Positions 58,259-62,293 of a stretch of DNA of 62,293 nt are shown piece by piece. Location: positions 1 through 62,293 of the IMG/VR virus record IMGVR_UViG_3300025687_000003; one strand, given 5' to 3'. Made by a program: the position numbers and the translations under genes. The notes under the pieces were generated by a model, which ran no database searches, was not told where the DNA came from, and saw only the letters and a program-made list of their open reading frames with translations. How positions within the stretch are numbered: position 1 is the stretch's first letter; every line of letters starts with the position of its first letter. The DNA comes from a virus.

Positions 58259-58542
58259 ACAGAAGGAGGCGCGCCTTCGTCATCATTGGCGACGCCATGC
58301 TCCCGACCCGCGTGGTCTGGGTCCAGCCCACGTCGGGATCCTTCGTCCCCGTGCCTTGCGACCCGAGCCCCCAGCCGCCGGCCCTGGCCGAGGCACAGGG
58401 CCGCGTCCTCGCGCTCGAGGACGCGGTCGAGGGCCTGCACAAGAAGCTCAAGCTGGAGGCCGACCGGCGTCTGGAGAACGAGGCGCTGATCGCCACGCTC
58501 CGCCGCCGCAATCGCATCCTGCGCAACGAAGAGAGGGACTGA
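58255..58542 (+). CDS. Coiled-coil protein (95 aa)
   Basis: GTGA overlap with the polymerase. The last 45 residues are a clear heptad helix (LALEDAVEGLHKKLKLEADR, then LENEALIATLRRRNRIL). The start is beta-like. It could be a polymerase accessory or oligomeric regulator. Confidence 0.64.
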   Translation: MNRRRRAFVIIGDAMLPTRVVWVQPTSGSFVPVPCDPSPQPPALAEAQGRVLALEDAVEGLHKKLKLEADRRLENEALIATLRRRNRILRNEERD

Positions 58543-58748
58543 TGCCTGCCAAGACGAAGACAACGCAGCATCGCGCTCGGCTGCGGCACACGTGCTCTCT
58601 GTGCGACTTCCCCATCCGCCTCGGCAGGTTCTACGTCCGCTGGCGGTGGTTCGGGCCAGACGGCCCTGTCACGGTCAAGGCGCACCCCTACTGCGACGAC
58701 AGGGCCCGAGAGAAGGACTGGCACTACGACACCGAGGGGCCGTTCTGA
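58542..58748 (+). CDS. Small zinc-finger-like protein (68 aa)
   Basis: TGATG overlap start. CSLCDFPIRLGRFYVRW and HPYCDD give a CxxC...HxxC pattern, likely binding zinc. Basic N-terminus. No family assigned. Confidence 0.68.
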   Translation: MPAKTKTTQHRARLRHTCSLCDFPIRLGRFYVRWRWFGPDGPVTVKAHPYCDDRAREKDWHYDTEGPF

Positions 58749-59008
58749 TGGGCCTCCGCAAGTCGCTGAAGCAGACCCCGCGCACCGCAGAGGACGACGT
58801 TCGGGAGATCGTGACGAAGCACCCCGGACGCTGTCAGTGCAACAGCCAGTTCGGCGTCGGGTCGACCGTGCGTTGGTCCCCCCAGCGCGGCGTGGTCGGC
58901 TGCGCCAGCTGCGGGGGCGTGACGTGGGAGGACATCGGCGAACGTCCGGACGACCCCTGGGGCCTCTCCGACATGTCCTACTACTCCTTCCACAACGAGT
59001 TCGACTGA
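58748..59008 (+). CDS. Small zinc-ribbon-like protein (86 aa)
   Basis: Cysteines in CQCN and CASCGG suit a zinc ribbon. The N-terminal MGLRKSLKQ echoes the MGLRDTLKN start of the ssDNA-binding candidate at 55390, possibly by chance. TGATG overlaps on both sides. Confidence 0.66.
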   Translation: MGLRKSLKQTPRTAEDDVREIVTKHPGRCQCNSQFGVGSTVRWSPQRGVVGCASCGGVTWEDIGERPDDPWGLSDMSYYSFHNEFD

Positions 59009-59511
59009 TGCCCTCCATCAAGCCCCCGACGCCCAAGGCCCCGTCCGGACTCCTGGCCATGGACCCCGGCGCCAAGAAGGTCGGCATCGCCATCTTCCAG
59101 GACGCCCTCCTGATCGACGCAGGCACGGTCACCGCCGGCTCCGACGCTGCCACGGAGCGCGCTGTTCGCACGTGGCTCAAGGCCCGGGGCTACAGCTGGG
59201 GCAGCTTCACGACCACGGTCTGCGAGCGCATGCACCTGCGCCCCGGCAAGACCAAGTACGACGCCGACCTCAAGCGCGTGGAGCGCACCAGGCGCAGGTT
59301 CAAGTGGACCCGCACCTACAACCCCACGCAGTGGAAGGGCAGCCTCAACAAGACGGTGCACCACCGCCGCTGCCGCGACGTCCTGACGCCGGCCGAGCGC
59401 CTGCTGTGGGACACCTTGAGCCACGACGCCCGCGATGCTGTGGGCATCGGGCTCTTCGACCTGAAGCGCATCAAGCGCGGCGGCCTGCCGGGCCGGAGGA
59501 GTGTTCTGTGA
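59008..59511 (+). CDS. RuvC-like Holliday junction resolvase (167 aa)
   Basis: The RNase H-type motifs are present: Asp19 in AMDPGAKKVGIAI, Glu73 in VCERM, and Asp140 and Asp143 in SHDARDAVGIG. These are arranged as in RuvC-type endonucleases, which resolve branched DNA before packaging. The length fits. It belongs to the tail of the replication operon, in the TGATG/GTGA-coupled run. Confidence 0.85.
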   Translation: MPSIKPPTPKAPSGLLAMDPGAKKVGIAIFQDALLIDAGTVTAGSDAATERAVRTWLKARGYSWGSFTTTVCERMHLRPGKTKYDADLKRVERTRRRFKWTRTYNPTQWKGSLNKTVHHRRCRDVLTPAERLLWDTLSHDARDAVGIGLFDLKRIKRGGLPGRRSVL

Positions 59512-59924
59512 TCGACGAAGCGAAGGCGAGAGAGTTGGGACTGCGGGCGATGGCCTGCAAGGGCTGGACGTGGACGATGCCGTGGTGCAGCCTGCCCGAC
59601 AAGCACGGCCGGGTGTGGCGCCGGAACTGGTGCCCGCAGGATTCGGGCTTCGGCTGGACGCAACTGCGCGGGCGCAGGCTTCGAGAGCCTCGCGACTCAG
59701 AGAACTGCTGCCCCGACTTCCGCGACCCCGCATCCTTGGGCTGCCTGTTGGCGCTGGTGCTGGAAGCCCACCCGGGATGCCGCATCACGCTGGGCCATGA
59801 GGTGGAGTCGATGCGAGGGCAGGGCAGCGTCTGCTACGAGGGAGTCGATGGGCGCTGGCACCGCACCAAGCCGGGGCTGTCCCTTGTTGAGGCCCTGGTC
59901 GCCGCGCTCGAGCAGGCGCCGTGA
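59508..59924 (+). CDS. Conserved-looking phage protein (138 aa)
   Basis: The segment CCPDFRDPASLGCLLALVLE followed by a helix-rich end (SLVEALVAALEQAP) recalls a family found in many phages with no known function. Trp-rich N-terminal half (WTWTMPWCSLPD). GTGA coupling on both sides. Confidence 0.68.
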   Translation: MIDEAKARELGLRAMACKGWTWTMPWCSLPDKHGRVWRRNWCPQDSGFGWTQLRGRRLREPRDSENCCPDFRDPASLGCLLALVLEAHPGCRITLGHEVESMRGQGSVCYEGVDGRWHRTKPGLSLVEALVAALEQAP

Positions 59925-60196
59925 GGTGCTCCAGCGGCAAGGCCGGGTTCTCCAGCAGACGCAAGGCCCGGCACGCCGGTCGCCTGGTACGCGAGGGGGG
60001 CGTGTTCCTGAAGGCGTACCCCTGCGGCGAGTGCGGCCGCTGGCACCTCGCCACCGTCAAAGGCGGCGCCGTCCCCCGGGCGTCGACCGCGCGACCGACC
60101 CCGCACCCCCGACACCTGTCGATGGAGGGCCTCGAAGAGCTCGCCGCCCGGATGCGCGCCGAGCGGTGCCCTCCCCCAGAAACGGAGACCTCATGA
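59921..60196 (+). CDS. Small basic Cys-containing protein (91 aa)
   Basis: A basic, Ser-rich start is followed by AYPCGECGRWHLATVK, a zinc-finger-like CxxC with nearby His, and a helical end. No family is recognised. Confidence 0.62.
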   Translation: MRCSSGKAGFSSRRKARHAGRLVREGGVFLKAYPCGECGRWHLATVKGGAVPRASTARPTPHPRHLSMEGLEELAARMRAERCPPPETETS

Positions 60197-60456
60197 CCCT
60201 CGCCGACAAGATCGACGCCTACCAGAAGCGCATGCGGGAGATCGGCCGCATGACGCCGGAGGAGGCCGCCGCAGCGAAGCGGGAAGTCTTCCGTACGGAC
60301 CCCTTCGTTGGCGGAGCCCACCGCGCTGGAGCCACGGACGACCAGCTGATTCTGCTGCTCGTCGAGGAGATGCGCCTGTCCAGGGCTGCGGCCGAAGCAC
60401 TCGCCGAATCGAACGTGAGGGACATCGTCCTTCCTGCGAGCCAGGCGGAGGCGTAG
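60193..60456 (+). CDS. Helical protein (87 aa)
   Basis: ATGA overlap start. Almost entirely helical and charged (KIDAYQKRMREIGRMTPEEA, LLLVEEMRLSRAAAEAL). It is the last gene of the long rightward replication operon. Confidence 0.62.
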   Translation: MTLADKIDAYQKRMREIGRMTPEEAAAAKREVFRTDPFVGGAHRAGATDDQLILLLVEEMRLSRAAAEALAESNVRDIVLPASQAEA

Positions 60457-60465
60457 CCGCCCTCG

Positions 60466-60501
60466 TTGACGCCCGCCCCCAAGGCGAGCTATGTCTGGGT
60501 C
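60466..60501 (+). promoter_or_regulatory. Promoter directly before the winged-helix gene
   Basis: TTGACG (60466-60471), 18 bases, then TATGTC (60490-60495) form a plausible sigma70 promoter. The inferred start is at about 60502, the first base of the GTG codon. This predicts a leaderless mRNA, as for lambda cI from PRM. Confidence 0.5.
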
Positions 60502-60753
60502 GTGACAAAGCCCGAAGAACGCCTGCCCTGGTGGTCCTTCCCTCGACTGGGAGAGGCTGGCGTCCGCATCTGCTCCGCCTTGGACGGGTCCCCCGGGATG
60601 ACCACGGCCGAGATCGTGGACCACCCCCTGCTCTTCCCGAGCAACGACCGCACGGTCCAGACAGCGCTCACGCAGCTCCACAAGAGGGGCATCGTCGAGG
60701 GCGCCCGGGACCCCAACCAACGCCGCCGCTTCATCTGGAAGCTGTTGCAGTAG
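60502..60753 (+). CDS. Winged-helix regulator, possibly leaderless (83 aa)
   Basis: Residues about 25-80 (PGMTTAEIVDHPLLFPSND, then RTVQTALTQLHKRGIVEGAR, QRRRFIWKLL) read as a winged helix-turn-helix with a basic wing. No ribosome site precedes the GTG, in line with the promoter placement. Three GTTGCAC-type boxes follow the gene and may be its targets. It is separate from the replication operon and could control the lysis or late genes. Confidence 0.7.
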   Translation: MTKPEERLPWWSFPRLGEAGVRICSALDGSPGMTTAEIVDHPLLFPSNDRTVQTALTQLHKRGIVEGARDPNQRRRFIWKLLQ

Positions 60754-60760
60754 CGCGACC

Positions 60761-60835
60761 GTTGCACGCCGAATTGCGCGTGTGCAACGCACGCCACGGG
60801 CGCACCCGGCATATCGCTGGCACGCTGCGTGCAAC
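60761..60835. promoter_or_regulatory. Three GTTGCAC/GTGCAAC boxes
   Basis: GTTGCAC at 60761-60767 and GTGCAAC at 60782-60788 and 60829-60835 lie in the gap after the winged-helix gene. The first two form an inverted repeat with a 14-base spacer. They may be operators. Confidence 0.5.
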
Positions 60836-60846
60836 GCCCCCGCCGC

Positions 60847-61077
60847 ATGACCGACCAGCTGCGCGAAGTCCTCGAAGAACGCCGTCGGCGTCGCGACCGC
60901 CACCACCGCTGGTGGGCGGTCGCGTTAGCCCTGATCCTCCTGCTCTTGGCTGTTCAGGGCTGGCTCTGCGTGGATGCTGGTGTCTCCCTGGGTGGCGGTG
61001 AACGTCACCCCGACCATGCCTCCCATGATCACGACGACGACGAGCATGATGACGCTCATAGTCATGAAGCGCTTTGA
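60847..61077 (+). CDS. Putative small membrane protein with His/Asp-rich tail (76 aa)
   Basis: After a basic helix (LEERRRRRDRHHRW) comes a membrane segment (WAVALALILLLLAVQGW) and a tail rich in His and Asp (HDHDDDEHDDAHSHE). Its 3' two-thirds overlap the convergent holin-like gene by 153 bp, and GC-rich third positions fade in the overlap. The first half looks coded; the tail may not be selected. No ribosome site is seen. Confidence 0.4.
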   Translation: MTDQLREVLEERRRRRDRHHRWWAVALALILLLLAVQGWLCVDAGVSLGGGERHPDHASHDHDDDEHDDAHSHEAL

Positions 61078-61308
61078 GTCGTGCTGCCGTAGCGCCGTGA
61101 GTTCCTCGCGGATGGCGTTGGTCATCTGCTCCATGGCCTGGGCCTGGCGGTGCAGGCTCGATGACAGGATGCCCATGACCGGGTCGTCCTCCAGCGCGCG
61201 GAACGCCGTGCGCACCACAGCCACGTGCTGTCGGTTGTCTTCGCCCTGTGCCGCCAAAGTGGTCAGCGCTTGGTCCACCTGGTCTTTGTCGTAGCGGTCA
61301 CTGCTCAT
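60925..61308 (-). CDS. One-helix membrane protein of the lysis cassette, holin/spanin-like (127 aa)
   Basis: ATGA overlap start at 61308. A soluble helical N-terminal part (VVRTAFRALEDDPVMGILS, RQAQAMEQMTNAIREEL) is followed by one membrane helix near residues 82-105 (MTMSVIMLVVVVIMGGMVG) and a short polar tail. Position after the amidase in the same operon suggests holin or other lysis function. Holins often have more than one helix, so this is uncertain. Confidence 0.6.
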   Translation of the reverse strand: MSSDRYDKDQVDQALTTLAAQGEDNRQHVAVVRTAFRALEDDPVMGILSSSLHRQAQAMEQMTNAIREELTALRQHDSKRFMTMSVIMLVVVVIMGGMVGVTFTATQGDTSIHAEPALNSQEQEDQG

Positions 61309-61721
61309 CGTCGCTCCTGGCCAGCATGGCTGCCGCGCTCTTGGTTAACGCGGCGCTCGCTCGACAGGCACCCAGGGCCTGTTCGAGGCTTGTACCACGC
61401 CGGTTCGGTGCGCGCCGGAGCTTCGCTATGGCGTGAAGCTCTCCCTCGTGCGTGAACGCGCGCCACCGCATCTCGACCCACCCGGTTGGGGGTCTTGTAG
61501 CGGTTGACGAAGCCCACGACGACGGAGGCGTCCTTCAGCAGCCCGGCGGCCGCCTTCTGCGACGGGGCCAGGTCGTCTGGGTGAACGAAGCGCTCCAGCC
61601 ACACGGACAGGAGCATGCCCTCCAGATCACGCAGGGGCACGCCCAGAAGGTCCTCCCACCCCGTGGGCAGGCCGACGACGATGAAGTCCTGCCCCGAGCG
61701 GCGAAGCGTCAGCGAGAGCAC
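61305..61721 (-). CDS. Unrecognised lysis-operon protein (138 aa)
   Basis: The GTG at 61721 opens the frame. The protein starts LSLTLRRSGQDFIVVGLPTG and contains VHPDDLAPSQKAAAGLLKDA. The last 50 residues are Arg/Pro/Ser-rich and low in structure. No family is recognised. It lies 10 bases after the preceding gene and overlaps the membrane protein by ATGA. Confidence 0.58.
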   Translation of the reverse strand: MLSLTLRRSGQDFIVVGLPTGWEDLLGVPLRDLEGMLLSVWLERFVHPDDLAPSQKAAAGLLKDASVVVGFVNRYKTPNRVGRDAVARVHARGRASRHSEAPARTEPAWYKPRTGPGCLSSERRVNQERGSHAGQERR

Positions 61722-61731
61722 GGCTCAGCCC

Positions 61732-61953
61732 TCAGTCAGCACGCGCGTCGCGCAGGGCGTCCATGAAGGCGCTGATCTTGTTCGTCACCCGACCGAGCTC
61801 CCGGAAGGTGACCCGGCCGTCCTCGACCACGTCCACGCACACCTCGACCACGTCGAAGGCCTTGTCCACCAGCGCGGGGACCTCGTCGGGCTTGACGTTG
61901 CTGTCGGCCAGCTTCTGGGCCAGGCGCTCAGCGCGCTCACGGATCTCGGTCAT
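61732..61953 (-). CDS. Small helical lysis-operon protein (73 aa)
   Basis: The ATG at 61953 overlaps the amidase stop (ATGA); sequence further upstream in frame is not supported. The protein is fully helical (RERAERLAQKLADSN, LVDKAFDVVEVCVDVVEDG) and soluble. It could be an antiholin-like or accessory factor, by position only. Confidence 0.6.
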   Translation of the reverse strand: MTEIRERAERLAQKLADSNVKPDEVPALVDKAFDVVEVCVDVVEDGRVTFRELGRVTNKISAFMDALRDARAD

Positions 61954-62293
61954 CTGGTCCTCTCGGTGTGGTGGATCAGCAGCCCCTGCACGTAGCACGC
62001 TGCGAGCTTCCGCCTGTAGCCGCGATCGCGGAGCAGCGCCACGTCCTCCGCCGACGTGAAGAACCCGCCCTCCACCAACACGGCGGGGGCGCGGGTCTCG
62101 CGGAGCATGTAGAAGTTGGCCTCGCGGGGGTGTCGCGCGCGGAGACCGTTCGCCACGACCTGCTGGTGGATCGCCTTGGCGTAGCCGTCGGCGTCCGTCT
62201 TGCCGGGGCTGGTGAAGGCCGTGATGCCCCGCGCAGCCCGCGAGGGCCCCGCGATGACGTTGCCCACCGCGTTGGTGTGGATGCTGAGCACCA
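61950..62293 (-). CDS. N-acetylmuramoyl-L-alanine amidase (endolysin), C-terminal part; begins at 392
   Basis: This is the remainder of the gene that starts at 392, with 127 bp shared through the contig-end repeat. It carries His94 (LSIHTNA) and the catalytic Glu163 (LVEGGFF) of the Amidase_3 fold, then a short helical end (RRKLAACYVQGLLIHH). The joined protein is 202 residues, a normal single-domain endolysin without a cell-wall binding module. Its stop overlaps the start of the 73-aa gene. Confidence 0.9.
   Translation of the reverse strand, partial: VLSIHTNAVGNVIAGPSRAARGITAFTSPGKTDADGYAKAIHQQVVANGLRARHPREANFYMLRETRAPAVLVEGGFFTSAEDVALLRDRGYRRKLAACYVQGLLIHHTERTR
62167..62293. repeat. Right copy of the 127-bp contig-end repeat
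   Basis: Identical to 1-127; see that entry. One of the copies should be removed when the genome is circularised. Confidence 0.93.

Noticed and set aside
61305-61721. CsrA-like N-terminus (LSLTLRRSGQDFIVVG)
   Set aside because: Only the first 16 residues resemble CsrA; the rest of the 138-aa protein does not match the 60-residue CsrA fold.

Overview
This window is a complete or near-complete genome of a GC-rich double-stranded DNA bacteriophage with podovirus-like architecture. The first 127 bases are repeated exactly as the last 127 bases, so the contig closes into a circle of 62,166 bp. An amidase gene and its operon run unbroken across the junction. I see no integrase, repressor/integrase pair, T7-type RNA polymerase, tail tube, sheath, obvious tape measure, tRNA or CRISPR. 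A strictly lytic lifestyle using host RNA polymerase is the simplest inference. Shine-Dalgarno sites are strong (GGAGG type), GTG starts are frequent, and genes very often overlap by ATGA, GTGA or TGATG. The host cannot be named from the sequence beyond a high-GC bacterium.

Leftward late region (about 30.15 kb down to 4.36 kb, minus strand): a promoter at 30186-30214 precedes a 39-residue membrane peptide. Then come two unrecognised proteins, a possible small terminase candidate, the large terminase, portal, scaffold and major capsid protein. These are followed by a decoration-like protein, tail adaptor, tail nozzle, three probable surface proteins and a series of internal virion proteins ending in a 1,833-residue giant. 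The order portal, scaffold, capsid, adaptor, nozzle, internal proteins parallels that of short-tailed phages.

Second leftward operon (2.47 kb through the circle junction to 60.9 kb): three virion-like proteins, an N-acetylmuramoyl-L-alanine amidase, two small proteins and a one-helix membrane protein. This looks like a surface-and-lysis cassette. Between the two leftward operons sits a small rightward island (2.78-4.37 kb) with a DUF7768-like protein and three small genes.

Rightward region 1 (31.9-40.1 kb): many small early-type genes, including micro membrane peptides, a RadC-like JAB protein, a DUF7227-like protein, a winged-helix protein, a pentapeptide-repeat protein and a C5-cytosine DNA methyltransferase. 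Rightward region 2 (40.3-60.5 kb): the replication module. It has a primase-polymerase/SF3 helicase fusion, a Fe-S PD-(D/E)XK nuclease, an SF2 helicase, a candidate ssDNA-binding protein, a family A DNA polymerase with an unusual zinc-finger-like insertion, and a RuvC-like resolvase.

The most unusual DNA lies outside genes. A 151/153-bp element is present twice in opposite orientations, upstream of the lysis operon and upstream of the replication operon. The gene-poor interval 30.2-31.9 kb is packed with palindromes, inverted pairs and direct repeats, and is the best candidate for an origin or control region. All functional statements rest on motifs read by eye; no database search was run.
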